The notes under the pieces are model-generated. The model had not been told where the DNA came from and ran no database searches. It worked only from the letters and a program-made list of their open reading frames with translations. A DNA stretch of 64,000 nt from contig NZ_CP025429.1 in the NCBI RefSeq assembly GCF_002848345.1, positions 434,001 through 498,000 on the forward strand. Direction: 5' to 3'. Below are positions 1 to 9,164 of this stretch, piece by piece; positions within the stretch are counted from its first letter, which is position 1; each line of letters begins with the position of its first letter. The stretch comes from Chromobacterium sp. ATCC 53434. GTDB taxonomy: Bacteria > Pseudomonadota > Gammaproteobacteria > Burkholderiales > Chromobacteriaceae. Position numbers and translations under genes: made by a program.

Positions 1-435
1 CGCGCCGCAGAAGGCGCCGACGACCAGACCCATCAGCAGCAGGCCGGCCAGCCCGCCGCGGGCCAGCCGCGCCAGCGCGAGGATCAGCCAGGTGGCGACC
101 AGGCCGCCGCCGAAGGCCGCCAGCGGCAGCGACAGGCCGGTCAGGCCCAGCGCCAGCACGGCGATCACCGCCAGCGCGGCGCCGCCCGAGGTGCCGATCA
201 GGCCGGGGTCGGCCAGCGGATTGCGAAACAGCGCCTGCAGCGCGGCGCCGCTGGCGGCCAGCGCCGCGCCGACGCCCAGCGCCGCCGCCACCCGGGGCAG
301 CCTCAGCTCGCTGACCAGCGGATCGGCGAAATCCGGCCAGGCCAGATGGCCGGCCGAGCTGGACAGCGCCAGCAGCGGCAGCGCGACGCTGGCGACGACG
401 AGGATCGGCCACAGCCAGCGGTGGGCGCCGCTCAC
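1..435 (-). CDS. hmuU: Haem ABC transporter permease HmuU (5' part, cut by window edge)
   Basis: FecCD-family inner-membrane permease that would carry haem from the periplasmic binding protein into the cytoplasm. The first 145 residues are present. They show a hydrophobic N-terminal helix and the family motif LFRNPLADPGLIGTSGGAAL near residues 55-74, followed by further membrane segments. The start is a GTG whose last two bases overlap the TGA stop of the binding-protein gene (GTGA), which implies translational coupling. The ATPase gene (hmuV) would be expected beyond the window edge. The family is certain; haem as substrate is inferred from the operon. Confidence 0.9.
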   Translation of the reverse strand, partial: MSGAHRWLWPILVVASVALPLLALSSSAGHLAWPDFADPLVSELRLPRVAAALGVGAALAASGAALQALFRNPLADPGLIGTSGGAALAVIAVLALGLTGLSLPLAAFGGGLVATWLILALARLARGGLAGLLLMGLVVGAFCGA

Positions 436-1223
436 ATCTTCACCATCTGTTCCACGACGGCCGGACTGCCCAGGCCGATCAGCATGCCCTGCTGCGGCGG
501 CAGCTGGTAGACGCGGCCCTGCTTGCCGGCCGGCGTCGCGGCGATTTCCGGCCGGCGCGTGAACGCCTCCTTGCCGCCGTAGACGGCCGAGGTGTGGCTG
601 CCCAGGATGATGACGTCGGGTTTCAAGGCTTGCCAGGCGTCGCGGCCCAGCGGCTTGAAGCCGCTGAGGCCGGCCGCGGCGTTGACGCCGCCGGCGGCGC
701 GGATCAGCGTGTCCGGCGCGGTGTCGCGGCCGGCCACCAGGCTGCCGTCGTAGCTGACCAGGTAGCGGACGGCACGCGTCGGGCGCGGCTGCATGCCCCG
801 CTGCCAGTCGCCGGCCAGCTTGGCGGCGGCGGCGTCGCGGCCCAGCAGGCCGCCTATCTTGCGTATCGCCTCGGCGAAGTCGCGGCCGTCCTCGCGCGCG
901 CTGACCTCCTCGGCGCGCAGCCGCAATTGCTTCAGTTGCGGCCACAGCGTCGGCGGCTGGGCGGCGGCGCTGCCGAGCACCAGGGTCGGCTTCAGCTTGG
1001 CGATGGCCTCGGCGTTCAGCGCGCGCGAGAAGCCGACGACCTGGGCGTGGGCCAGCTCGGGTTCGCGGCTGCTGCGGTCGCGGCCGACCACCTCGCCGGC
1101 GGCGCCGAGCGCGACGACGATCTCGGCGATGTCCGGCGTCACCACCACCAGCCGTTCGGCGGCGGAGGCGGCCAGCGGCAGCGCGGCCAGCAGCAGGCCG
1201 ACCAGCAGGGATTTACGCGACAT
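432..1223 (-). CDS. hmuT: Haem ABC transporter periplasmic binding protein HmuT
   Basis: Periplasmic haem-binding protein of 263 residues, class III (BtuF/FhuD-like) fold, delivering haem to HmuU. A Sec signal peptide covers roughly residues 1-21 (SRKSLL core, AASA cleavage region). The mature protein begins with RLVVVTPDIAEIVVALGA, typical of the family, and residues LGSAAAQPP and LVSYDGSL fit the two-lobe fold. It overlaps the end of hmuS by 11 bp and the start of hmuU by 4 bp, so the three genes are translationally coupled. The length is normal for HmuT. Confidence 0.92.
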   Translation of the reverse strand: MSRKSLLVGLLLAALPLAASAAERLVVVTPDIAEIVVALGAAGEVVGRDRSSREPELAHAQVVGFSRALNAEAIAKLKPTLVLGSAAAQPPTLWPQLKQLRLRAEEVSAREDGRDFAEAIRKIGGLLGRDAAAAKLAGDWQRGMQPRPTRAVRYLVSYDGSLVAGRDTAPDTLIRAAGGVNAAAGLSGFKPLGRDAWQALKPDVIILGSHTSAVYGGKEAFTRRPEIAATPAGKQGRVYQLPPQQGMLIGLGSPAVVEQMVKM

Positions 1224-2247
1224 CGGCCTGCTCCAGCGGCGGCAGCTCGCCCAGCAGCTTCACCCATTCGGCGCGTTCCGGACGGCCGGGCTTGCGCTCG
1301 CCGAAGAAGGTGGCCAGCGATTCGCCGGCCTCGTCGAACAGTTCCAGCGAGGTGACCACGCCGTTGTCGCCGGGCTTGCGGGTGATCCAGGCCTCGGCGA
1401 TCAGGTCGGTGCGCAGGTGCAGGTTGAAGTCGGGATCAAGCACGTTCAGCCAGTCGCCGACCACCTGCACATTGCGTACCGGGCCGGTGTGGATCTGGAC
1501 CATGCCGCGGTTGCCGGCGAACACCATGATGGGCGTTTCGGTGGCGGCGGCGCGGCGCAGCAGTTGCTCGATCGCGTCTTCGCGGACGCGCCAGGCCTGG
1601 CCCGCCGGCGCCAGCCGGAAGCCCTGGCGGCGCGACACCTGCCAGCGGCGCAGGAAGGGATGGAAGGCGTGCACGTCGGCGAGGCTCTGCCACTCGGCCT
1701 GGAAGGCGTCGCGATCTATGGCCTCGTCCGGCTGCTCGGCCGCCGCGGCGGCGACCGGTTCCAGCGTCAGCGCGGCGGCCGGCGCGGCGAAGCGCGCGAC
1801 CAGCTCGTCGAAGGCGGCGACGTCGCTGTCGGCGGTCAGGTAGACCTTGTGCACCGCCTCGCCGTGGCGGTCGAAGAATTGCAGGCTGCGCTGGACGCCG
1901 CGCGGCGTCTCGCTCCGCAGCGCGAAGCCGTGGCGCCAGTGGAACAGGAAGATGCGCAGGTCGATGACGGGGTTGATGGCGAGGCCGACCTTGCCGTCGA
2001 TCTCGACATTGGCGTAGTCGCCCTTGGTCTCATGGACGCAGGCGTGGTTGCGCGTCAGCGCCATCACCCGGCCCAACGGGGCCAGCGACGCGAGGATTTC
2101 GGGCCACTCGGCCTTGAGCGGCAGGGCGGCCGGATCGGCGGCGAGCAATTCGCATTCGCTGACATCCAGCAGCTCGGCGGCGTCGCGCGCGCGCAGTTTG
2201 GGTTGGCTGGCTTTGAGCGTCAGATAGCGGTCCCATAGCTGGCTCAT
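1213..2247 (-). CDS. hmuS: Haemin-degrading/haem-trafficking protein HmuS (HemS/ChuS family)
   Basis: Cytoplasmic haem-binding protein of 344 residues, close to the usual length of HemS/ChuS/PhuS. Family members either degrade haem to release iron or pass it to a haem oxygenase. The two-repeat family layout is visible: an N-terminal half with VMALTRNHACVHETKGDY and a C-terminal half with VMVFAGNRGMVQIHTGPV. The segment LADVHAFHPFLRRW around residues 190-203 contains the region where HemS and ChuS carry the haem-ligating histidine; the exact ligand was not verified by alignment. It lies between the receptor and hmuT in the Fur-box operon. Confidence 0.93.
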   Translation of the reverse strand: MSQLWDRYLTLKASQPKLRARDAAELLDVSECELLAADPAALPLKAEWPEILASLAPLGRVMALTRNHACVHETKGDYANVEIDGKVGLAINPVIDLRIFLFHWRHGFALRSETPRGVQRSLQFFDRHGEAVHKVYLTADSDVAAFDELVARFAAPAAALTLEPVAAAAAEQPDEAIDRDAFQAEWQSLADVHAFHPFLRRWQVSRRQGFRLAPAGQAWRVREDAIEQLLRRAAATETPIMVFAGNRGMVQIHTGPVRNVQVVGDWLNVLDPDFNLHLRTDLIAEAWITRKPGDNGVVTSLELFDEAGESLATFFGERKPGRPERAEWVKLLGELPPLEQADVA

Positions 2248-2301
2248 GGTTTTCTCCTGTTGTTGCGGGGGGCGGCACGGCCGCCCGCCCGGGATCGATG
2301 A

Positions 2302-4503
2302 TCAGAACTGGTATTCGACGCTGGCGCTGACATTGCGGCCGGGCTGGGTGTAGCGGTCCAGCGTCGGGTCGTTAGCGGCCATGCCGCGCACGTCGGCGGC
2401 CTTCCAGTACTTGCGGTCGAAGAGGTTGAACACGCCGGCGCGCACCGTGGTGCCCTTGGCCGGCTTCCAGTAGGCGGTCAGGTCCAGCGTCGCATAGCCC
2501 GGCGCGGCGAAGCCGGCGGTCTGCGCGGTGGACGGCGGCGGCAACGCCACCGACGGCGCGCGGTTGTTGCGGGCGGCCGCGCGCAGCAGCGCCTCGCCGC
2601 CGAAGCGGGCCTGGTCGTAGCGCAGGCCCAGCACCGCCGACAGCGGCGCGATAGAGTCCAGCGGCGTGTTGCTGTCCAGGTCCTGGCCGTGGGCGTAGGC
2701 GACGGAGGCCTGGGTCTGCCAGCCCGGCGCGAAGCGCCAGGCGGCGCGGGCCTCGGCGCCCTTGATGTCGACGCGGCCGATGTTCTGGTACTGATAGGTC
2801 AAGAGGCCGCCGACCACGCCCAGGCTCTGCTGCTCGATGAAGTCGCGGTAGCGGTTCTGGTAGGCGGTCAGGCCGAAGTCGAAGCTGTCCCACTGGCCCT
2901 TCAGACCCAGTTCGAAGCCGCGGCTGGTTTCCGACTTCAGATTCGGGTTGGAGATCACCTGGTAGCCGTAACCGCGGTTGACGAAGGCCATGTTGGCGTC
3001 GTCGAACGGCGGCGCGCGGAAGCCGGACGACAGCTGGGCGAAGCCGGTGTAATGGCTGGCGAACGGGATGCTCAGGCCCAGCTTGGGCGAGAAGGCGCCG
3101 TCGCTGAACGACGGCACCGTCTGGCCGCCGCTGTTGGCGTAGGCCTGGTCGGGCTGGGTGTTCATCTTGTAGTGGTCCCAGCGCAGCGACGGCGACAGCG
3201 CGATGCCGTTGGCGAACTTCATCTCGTCCTGCACGAACAGGCCGACGCGGTCCGAGGTGCTGTCGGGGAAGGTCTTGCTGGGGAAGGTCTCGCCGCCGAC
3301 GGTGTTGGTGGTGCTGCCGTTGGCGTTGTACTGCGTCTTCATCCGCGGCCGGCTGGTGTCGGTGCGGGACAGGTCCACGCCCCACAACAGCTGGTGTTCG
3401 GCCGACAGCGCGGCGAAGCGCTGCTCGGCGTCCAGGCTCAGGCCGACGATCTTCTGGTAGAAGTTGTAATTGGACTGGACCTGGCTGCGGTCGCTGAACA
3501 GGCTGTAGCTGTCGTCGGCATTGTTCAGCTTCTGTTGGTAGAGCTTGACCGCCAACCGGTCCAGCGGGCCCAGCTGGCGCGCTTCCCAGGCCAGCGACAC
3601 GCGATTGCGCAAGGTGCGGTCGGCGGCGGTCTGGCTCAGCTGCCCCGGCACCGGGCGGCCGCGGGAGACATAGGCCGGATACAGGGTGTTCAGCAGATTG
3701 GTGTCGGTGTCGCGGCGATAGTGCTCCAGCGTCAGTTCCAGCCGCTGCTGCTCGGTCAGCTTGTAGCCGAGCTTGGCCAGCACGCTGTCGCTGTTCCAGT
3801 CCTGCGGGTTCGGCGTGGTGCGCGAGGTCGTGCTGCTGTCGTTGCCGCCCTGATTGTCGGTCTGGTGGCCGTTGCGGTGGGTATAGATCAGCATCGCGTC
3901 GGCGCGCTCGCCCTTGACGCCGAAGCCGGCGCTGCCGCCCCAGCTGTTGTCGGCGCTGGCGCCGAAGCCCTTGACGCTGCCACCGACGCTGTTGTCCTCG
4001 GGCACGAAGTCGTCGACGGTCTTGGTGCGGTAGCCGATCACGCCGCCGATGGCGTCCGAGCCGTACAGGCTGGAGGTCGGCCCCTTGACGATGTCGATCG
4101 CGCGCAGCGTTTCCAACTCGACGAAGTCGCGGCCTGAGATGGCGCCGTTGCCGTTGCCGCCACCGGCGTAGGCTTCCGGCAGCCGCTCGCCGTCTATCAG
4201 CATCAGGATGCGGTTGCCGTCTATGCCGCGTATGGTCCAGCCGGCGTTGCCGCGGCGATTCGGATCGGCCGCCACTTCGACGCCGGGCTCGTATTTGGCC
4301 GCGTCGGCGATGTCGCGGACCAGACGGTCGTCCAGCTTGTGGCGCGACACCACGGTGGCGTTGGGCGCGGTCTCCGCCAGCGGCTTCTCCCTGCGATGGG
4401 CGGTGACCTGGACCGTGTCCAGCGTCGGCGGTGCGGTGTCGGCGAAGGCCGGCCAGGCGGCGGCCAGGCTCAGCATCAGGGGGGTGGCGCGGAACAGTGC
4501 CAT
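2302..4503 (-). CDS. hmuR: TonB-dependent haem/haemoglobin receptor HmuR
   Basis: Outer-membrane TonB-dependent receptor of 733 residues that imports haem, possibly from haemoproteins. A signal peptide covers residues 1-21, with a TonB-box-like stretch LDTVQVTAHR just after it. The plug domain covers about residues 45-165 (IRGIDGNRILMLIDGERLP, KGPTSSLYGSDAIGG), followed by a 22-strand type barrel ending in the aromatic terminus VEYQF. The FRAP and NPNL motifs typical of haem receptors are present as GFRAPPFDD (near 496) and NPNLKSE (near 519). It lies downstream of hemP and upstream of hmuS, all on the minus strand. Confidence 0.94.
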   Translation of the reverse strand: MALFRATPLMLSLAAAWPAFADTAPPTLDTVQVTAHRREKPLAETAPNATVVSRHKLDDRLVRDIADAAKYEPGVEVAADPNRRGNAGWTIRGIDGNRILMLIDGERLPEAYAGGGNGNGAISGRDFVELETLRAIDIVKGPTSSLYGSDAIGGVIGYRTKTVDDFVPEDNSVGGSVKGFGASADNSWGGSAGFGVKGERADAMLIYTHRNGHQTDNQGGNDSSTTSRTTPNPQDWNSDSVLAKLGYKLTEQQRLELTLEHYRRDTDTNLLNTLYPAYVSRGRPVPGQLSQTAADRTLRNRVSLAWEARQLGPLDRLAVKLYQQKLNNADDSYSLFSDRSQVQSNYNFYQKIVGLSLDAEQRFAALSAEHQLLWGVDLSRTDTSRPRMKTQYNANGSTTNTVGGETFPSKTFPDSTSDRVGLFVQDEMKFANGIALSPSLRWDHYKMNTQPDQAYANSGGQTVPSFSDGAFSPKLGLSIPFASHYTGFAQLSSGFRAPPFDDANMAFVNRGYGYQVISNPNLKSETSRGFELGLKGQWDSFDFGLTAYQNRYRDFIEQQSLGVVGGLLTYQYQNIGRVDIKGAEARAAWRFAPGWQTQASVAYAHGQDLDSNTPLDSIAPLSAVLGLRYDQARFGGEALLRAAARNNRAPSVALPPPSTAQTAGFAAPGYATLDLTAYWKPAKGTTVRAGVFNLFDRKYWKAADVRGMAANDPTLDRYTQPGRNVSASVEYQF

Positions 4504-4570
4504 GGAAACTCCATTGTCGTTGTCGTTTCCGCTGGCTGGCTGTCGGCTGGCTTGCGGGGTCTTTCTTGTT

Positions 4571-4602
4571 TGCGAGGGCTACTTAATGCGAGGGCTACTT
4601 AA
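4571..4602. repeat. Perfect 16-bp tandem duplication at the end of hemP
   Basis: TGCGAGGGCTACTTAA occurs twice back to back. The second copy contains the hemP stop codon (reverse complement of 4595-4597) and its last codons; the first copy lies just past the stop. It looks like a recent slippage or duplication event that leaves HemP intact. Confidence 0.9.
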
Positions 4603-4753
4603 TCAGTATCAATTTGCCGTTGCGGGTCAGCTGCAGACGGTACAGCTCTCCCTGGTGCTCGATCAGGATCTCGCGTCCGGCGCCGAACAGCTGGCGGCTG
4701 TGCAGCAGCGGAGGGGCGACAGGCTTGTTCGCGACGGGTGGCTTGGTATTCAT
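4595..4753 (-). CDS. hemP: Haemin uptake protein HemP (52 aa)
   Basis: Small basic protein, 52 residues, of the HemP family. Its conserved core is visible: SRQLFGAGREILIEHQGELY, then RLQLTRNGKLILIK at the C terminus. HemP precedes haem receptor genes in many proteobacteria, and in some species it is needed for receptor expression. Here it is the first gene of the haem operon. An in-frame TAA lies two codons upstream, so the ATG at 4753 is the only good start, yet no clear Shine-Dalgarno sequence precedes it because the Fur operator ends 5 nt away. Confidence 0.88.
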   Translation of the reverse strand: MNTKPPVANKPVAPPLLHSRQLFGAGREILIEHQGELYRLQLTRNGKLILIK

Positions 4754-4758
4754 TTGTT

Positions 4759-4777
4759 AATGATAACCATTATCATT
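4759..4777. promoter_or_regulatory. Fur box upstream of hemP
   Basis: The 19-bp sequence AATGATAACCATTATCATT is a near-perfect palindrome. It matches the 7-1-7 Fur consensus TGATAAT-N-ATTATCA at all but one position. It is placed to repress the haem operon when iron is plentiful. Confidence 0.9.
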
Positions 4778-5002
4778 GACATTCATCAAGAGAATTTCAT
4801 GCCAATGTATTTGGCATTGCCGGCAGGTGGCATCCACCCCATATGCAACTTCAAGAAAATTAGCCAAGCATGGCTGGCGCGAGGCTGATTTCTTGTCCGC
4901 AGCCGCGCGGATTCGGACATAATTCAGAGCGAAAGCGGCGGAATGGTCCAGGCCATCGTCTCGCAATGAGGCCGCGCATAACGACAAGTGGGGGAGACGG
5001 AC

Positions 5003-5731
5003 ATGTTGGCAATCATCGGGGGGAGCGGACTCGCTCGGCTGTCGGTATTGGAAGTGACCCATCGCCAAGTGGTGCGCACGCCGTACGGCGATCCGTCCTG
5101 CGCGCTGACCTTCGGCAAGATCGCCGGTCAGAACGTGGTGTTCATCGCCCGCCACGGCTACGGCCATTCGCTGGCGCCGCATGAAATCAACTACCGGGCC
5201 AATCTGTGGGCGCTGCACGACCAGGGCGTCAAGGGCGTGATCGCCATCGGCACCGTCGGCGGCATCCGGCCGGACATGGCGCCGGGCCGGCTGGTCGTGC
5301 CACACGACATCATCGACTACAGCTGGGGCCGCAAGCATACCTATTTCGAAGGGCCGGAACGGCCCGTCGTGCACGCCGAATTCTCCAGCCCCTACGACGA
5401 GGTCCTGCGCGACAGGCTGATGGCGGCGATCAAGGCCACCGGCATCAGCGGCGTCGACGGCGGCGTCTACGGCTGCACGCAGGGACCGAGGCTGGAGAGC
5501 GCCGCCGAGATCGCCAGGATGGAGCGCGACGGCACCGACATCGTCGGCATGACCGGCATGCCGGAGGCCGGACTGGCGCGCGAGCTGGAACTGCCTTACG
5601 CCCACCTGTGCCTGGTCAGCAACTGGGCCGCCGGCAAGGGCCATCAGCGCAGCGTCGAGTTCGATCCGGCGGTGGCGGCGAAGAGCGTGCAGGATTTGAT
5701 GGGCACGCTGCAGGCCGTTTTCAACGACTGA
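5003..5731 (+). CDS. S-methyl-5'-thioinosine/purine nucleoside phosphorylase (MTAP/PNP family)
   Basis: Cytosolic phosphorylase of 242 residues that cleaves a purine nucleoside (5'-methylthioinosine or methylthioadenosine type) with phosphate, in methionine and purine salvage. Family motifs are GGSG (residues 6-9, phosphate loop), ARHGYGHSLAPHEINYRAN, IGTVGGI and MTGMPEA near 182-188. The GMPEA variant, rather than the N-T-x-P-E form of MTA phosphorylases, fits the thioinosine-type enzymes described in Pseudomonas; that assignment is inferred. The ATG at 5003 is chosen because GGGGGAGA precedes it; an in-frame GTG at 4988 has no ribosome site. It is divergent from hemP and not part of the haem operon. 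Confidence 0.87.
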   Translation: MLAIIGGSGLARLSVLEVTHRQVVRTPYGDPSCALTFGKIAGQNVVFIARHGYGHSLAPHEINYRANLWALHDQGVKGVIAIGTVGGIRPDMAPGRLVVPHDIIDYSWGRKHTYFEGPERPVVHAEFSSPYDEVLRDRLMAAIKATGISGVDGGVYGCTQGPRLESAAEIARMERDGTDIVGMTGMPEAGLARELELPYAHLCLVSNWAAGKGHQRSVEFDPAVAAKSVQDLMGTLQAVFND

Positions 5732-6007
5732 GGGCGCGGGCCGCGCGCGCAAGCGCCGGCGCAACGGCCGGCGCATCGGCGCGGCGGCGGTCCCGCGCTC
5801 AAGCTCCCCGCATTTCAGGTCGATAGATAGCGGGCAGGCCGCGGCTTTTGCCCGACGGCCCGCATGCGGGGCAGCCGCCGCCTCGTCCGGCTCGGCCGGC
5901 GCGGCGCGAAACCGGCGGCGCGACGTCCAGGCGGGCGCGGCCGGAAGTGGATGAAGTCAATGCTTAGGCCCGGTCGGTGCGGCCGGGCGCGATGAGAAAG
6001 AAGATGT

Positions 6008-6778
6008 ATGAAAGCTGTGATTTTGGCCGGAGGCCTTGGCACGCGCATCAGCGAAGAATCCCACCTTCGTCCGAAGCCGATGATAGAGATAGGCGGCAAG
6101 CCTATCATATGGCATATCCTGAAGATCTACTCCGCCCACGGCATCAACGATTTCATCATCTGCCTCGGCTACAAGGGCTACGTGATCAAAGAGTATTTCG
6201 CCAATTACTTCCTGCACAGTTCCGATGTGACGCTGGACTTGAGCAATAACCAGATGTTCGTCCACGAGCGCCATGCCGAGCCCTGGCGCGTGACCCTGGT
6301 CGACACCGGCGAGGACACCCAGACCGGCGGCCGGCTGGGCCGGGTGCGCCGGCATCTGGAAAACGAGCGCGACTTCTGCTTCACCTACGGCGACGGCGTC
6401 AGCGATATCGACATCGGCGCCGTCATCGCCCATCACCGCGAGCAGCAGGCCGAGGCGACGGTGACGGCGGTATACCCGCCGGGCCGTTTCGGCGCGCTGG
6501 AAATCCGCAATCAGCGCGTCGAGTTTTTCAAGGAAAAGCCGCGCGGCGACGGCGGCATGATCAACGGCGGCTTCTTCGTGCTGAATCCGTCGGTCTTCGA
6601 CCTGATAGACGGCGACGGCTGCGTGTGGGAGGCCGATCCGCTGGAGGCGCTGGCGCACCGTGGCCAGCTGGCCGCCTATGAGCACCGCGGCTTCTGGCAG
6701 CCTATGGACACGCTGCGCGACAAGAATCTGCTGGAAGAGCTGTGGACCAGCGGGGAGGCGCCATGGAAGCAGTGGTGA
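6008..6778 (+). CDS. rfbF: Glucose-1-phosphate cytidylyltransferase RfbF
   Basis: Makes CDP-glucose from glucose-1-phosphate and CTP, the entry step to CDP-linked dideoxysugars. The 256-residue length is normal. The nucleotidyltransferase signature [17 protein letters not shown] and [17 protein letters not shown] is at the N terminus; [10 protein letters not shown] supplies the metal-binding aspartate region, and [18 protein letters not shown] is the characteristic C-terminal end. It is the first gene of a same-strand run of sugar genes that reaches the flagellins. It overlaps rfbG by 16 bp. Confidence 0.96.
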   Translation: MKAVILAGGLGTRISEESHLRPKPMIEIGGKPIIWHILKIYSAHGINDFIICLGYKGYVIKEYFANYFLHSSDVTLDLSNNQMFVHERHAEPWRVTLVDTGEDTQTGGRLGRVRRHLENERDFCFTYGDGVSDIDIGAVIAHHREQQAEATVTAVYPPGRFGALEIRNQRVEFFKEKPRGDGGMINGGFFVLNPSVFDLIDGDGCVWEADPLEALAHRGQLAAYEHRGFWQPMDTLRDKNLLEELWTSGEAPWKQW

Positions 6779-7821
6779 ACGCCGGCTTCTGGCGCGGCCG
6801 CCGGGTGTTCCTGACCGGGCACACCGGCTTCAAGGGCGGTTGGCTGAGCCTGTGGCTGCACAGCCTGGGCGCCCGCGTCCACGGCTATTCGCTGCCGCCC
6901 GAGGCCGGACCGTCGCTGTTTTGCGCGGCCGACGTCGGCGGCCGGACGGCGACGACGCTGGCCGACGTGCGCGACGCCGCGGCGCTATCGGCGGCGCTGC
7001 GCGACTGCGAGCCGTCCATCGTCTTCCATCTGGCGGCGCAGCCGCTGGTCAAGCGCGGCTACGCCGACCCGCTGGAAACCTTCTCGACCAATGTGATGGG
7101 CACCGCCAATCTGCTGGAGGCCGTGCGGCAGTGTCCGGGCGTCGAGGCGGTGGTGGCGGTGACCACCGACAAATGCTACGAAAATCATGAATGGCCGTGG
7201 GCCTACCGCGAGAGCGACGCGCTCGGCGGCCACGACCCGTACAGCAGCAGCAAGGCCTGCGCCGAGCTGGTGTGCGCCTCCTACCGCCGCTCCTTCCCCG
7301 ACGCTTGCGCCGCCGTCGCCACCGCGCGCGCCGGCAATGTCATCGGCGGCGGCGACTGGGCGGCCGACCGGCTGGTGCCGGACCTGCTGCGGGCCTTCGA
7401 CGACGACCGTTCGCTGGCGATACGCAGCCCGGACGCGGTCCGGCCCTGGCAACACGTGCTGGAGCCGCTGGCCGGCTATCTGCGGCTGGCCGAGCGGCTG
7501 GCGCAGGGCCGCGGCGCCGCCGCGGCGTGGAATTTCGGCCCCGGCGACGGCAGCGACCGGCCGGTGTCCTGGGTGGCGGACACGCTGGCCCGCCAGTACG
7601 GCGCCGGCGCCGGCTGGCACCGGGACGGCGGCGGCCACCCGCACGAGGCCGGCCTGCTGAGGCTGGACAGCGCCAAGGCGCGGACCGAGCTGGGCTGGGC
7701 GCCGCGCTGGGATCTGGAGGCGGCGTTGGCGGCGACGCTGGCCTGGCACCAGGCTTGGCGGCGCGGCGAGGACATGCAAGACTTCACCCTCGGCCAGATC
7801 GCGGCCTATGCGGGCGTTTAA
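6763..7821 (+). CDS. rfbG: CDP-glucose 4,6-dehydratase RfbG
   Basis: Short-chain dehydrogenase-type dehydratase, 352 residues, converting CDP-glucose to CDP-4-keto-6-deoxyglucose with bound NAD. The Rossmann motif [15 protein letters not shown] lies near residues 16-30, and the catalytic tyrosine/lysine pair is in [12 protein letters not shown]. The ATG at 6763 is preceded by GGGGAGG; the in-frame GTG at 6742 lacks a ribosome site. It follows rfbF with overlap and is followed after 15 nt by rfbH, the canonical order of the CDP-dideoxysugar pathway. Confidence 0.96.
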   Translation: MEAVVNAGFWRGRRVFLTGHTGFKGGWLSLWLHSLGARVHGYSLPPEAGPSLFCAADVGGRTATTLADVRDAAALSAALRDCEPSIVFHLAAQPLVKRGYADPLETFSTNVMGTANLLEAVRQCPGVEAVVAVTTDKCYENHEWPWAYRESDALGGHDPYSSSKACAELVCASYRRSFPDACAAVATARAGNVIGGGDWAADRLVPDLLRAFDDDRSLAIRSPDAVRPWQHVLEPLAGYLRLAERLAQGRGAAAAWNFGPGDGSDRPVSWVADTLARQYGAGAGWHRDGGGHPHEAGLLRLDSAKARTELGWAPRWDLEAALAATLAWHQAWRRGEDMQDFTLGQIAAYAGV

Positions 7822-7836
7822 TCGGAGAATCAAGGA

Positions 7837-9150
7837 ATGACAGATACCACCCGCGAGGCCATCCTCGCCCTGGTGCGGGAATACGCCGAAGAGCGCTTCG
7901 CCCAGGCCCCGTTCACGCCAGGCCAGACGGCGGTGCCGCCGTCCGGCAAGGTGATAGGCGCCGCCGAAGTGGCCAATATGGTCGACGCGGCTCTGGACGG
8001 CTGGTTGACCACCGGGCGCTTCAACGCCGATTTCGAGTCTAGGCTGGCCGCATTCATCGGCCTGCCTCACGTGTTGACCGTCAACTCCGGCTCGTCGGCC
8101 AATCTGGTGGCCTTCACCGCGCTGACCTCGCCCAAGCTGGGCGACCGGGCGATCCGGCCGGGCGACGAGGTGATCACCGTGGCGGCGGGTTTCCCGACCA
8201 CGGTCAATCCCATCATCCAGAACGGCGCGGTGCCGGTCTTCGTCGACGTCCAGCTGCCGACCTACAATATCGACGCCGACCTGTTGGAGGCGGCGCTGTC
8301 GCCGCGCACCAAGGCCATCATGATCGCCCACACGCTGGGCAACCCGTTCGATCTGGAGCGCGTCGCGGCCTTCGCCCGCCAGCACGGCCTGTGGCTGATC
8401 GAGGACTGCTGCGACGCGCTGGGCGCCACCTTCGGCGGTCGCAAGGTCGGCACTTTCGGCGACATCGGCACGCTGAGCTTCTACCCGGCCCATCACATCA
8501 CGATGGGCGAGGGCGGCGCGGTGTTCACCCGCGATCCGCAACTGAGGCTGATCATGGAGTCGGTGCGCGACTGGGGCCGCGACTGCTATTGCGCGCCGGG
8601 CCGCGACAATACCTGCGGCAAGCGTTTCGGCTGGCAATTGGGTCAGCTGCCCTGTGGCTACGACCACAAGTACACCTATTCCCACATGGGGTACAACCTC
8701 AAGATCAGCGATATGCAGGCGGCCTGTGGCCTGGCCCAGATGGACCGGCTGGACGGCTTCATCGCCGCGCGCAAGCGCAACTTCGCCTATCTGAGCGAGC
8801 GGCTGCAAAGCTGCGCCGAATTCCTGCTGCTGCCGGAAGCGACGCCGGGTTCCGATCCGTCGTGGTTCGGCTTCCCGCTGACGCTGAGGCCCGAGGCCCA
8901 GGTCGGCCGCGTCGAGTTGCTGAACTATCTGGATCAATATCGCATCGGCACCCGGCTGCTGTTCGCCGGCAACCTGACCCGACAGCCGTATATGCAGGGC
9001 CGGAACTACCGCTGCGCGACGCCGCTGCCGGTCACCGACCGCATCATGAACGACACCTTCTGGATCGGCCTGTATCCGGGCCTGTCCCAGCAGATGCTGG
9101 ATTTCACCGCCGGGAAGCTGGAAACCTTCCTCGGCGCCAATTTCGACTGA
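7837..9150 (+). CDS. rfbH: CDP-4-keto-6-deoxyglucose 3-dehydrase RfbH (E1-type, [2Fe-2S])
   Basis: PLP/PMP-dependent, iron-sulfur-containing dehydrase of 437 residues that begins removal of the C3 hydroxyl from CDP-4-keto-6-deoxyglucose. It has the DegT/AHBA aminotransferase fold, but the usual PLP lysine is histidine ([10 protein letters not shown]220), as in the Yersinia E1 enzyme. Cysteines C192, C250, C252 and C260 reproduce the spacing C-X57-C-X1-C-X7-C reported for the E1 [2Fe-2S] cluster. E1 normally needs a flavodoxin-reductase-like E3 partner (RfbI/AscD); none is in this window. Good ribosome site (GGAGAATCAAGGA) before the ATG. Confidence 0.95.
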   Translation: MTDTTREAILALVREYAEERFAQAPFTPGQTAVPPSGKVIGAAEVANMVDAALDGWLTTGRFNADFESRLAAFIGLPHVLTVNSGSSANLVAFTALTSPKLGDRAIRPGDEVITVAAGFPTTVNPIIQNGAVPVFVDVQLPTYNIDADLLEAALSPRTKAIMIAHTLGNPFDLERVAAFARQHGLWLIEDCCDALGATFGGRKVGTFGDIGTLSFYPAHHITMGEGGAVFTRDPQLRLIMESVRDWGRDCYCAPGRDNTCGKRFGWQLGQLPCGYDHKYTYSHMGYNLKISDMQAACGLAQMDRLDGFIAARKRNFAYLSERLQSCAEFLLLPEATPGSDPSWFGFPLTLRPEAQVGRVELLNYLDQYRIGTRLLFAGNLTRQPYMQGRNYRCATPLPVTDRIMNDTFWIGLYPGLSQQMLDFTAGKLETFLGANFD

Positions 9151-9164
9151 AAGAGAGGCCCATC

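Noticed and set aside
6985-8937. A 650-codon minus-strand frame opposite rfbG and rfbH
   Set aside because: The plus strand encodes intact, recognisable enzymes here; the antisense protein has no motif and an unnatural composition.
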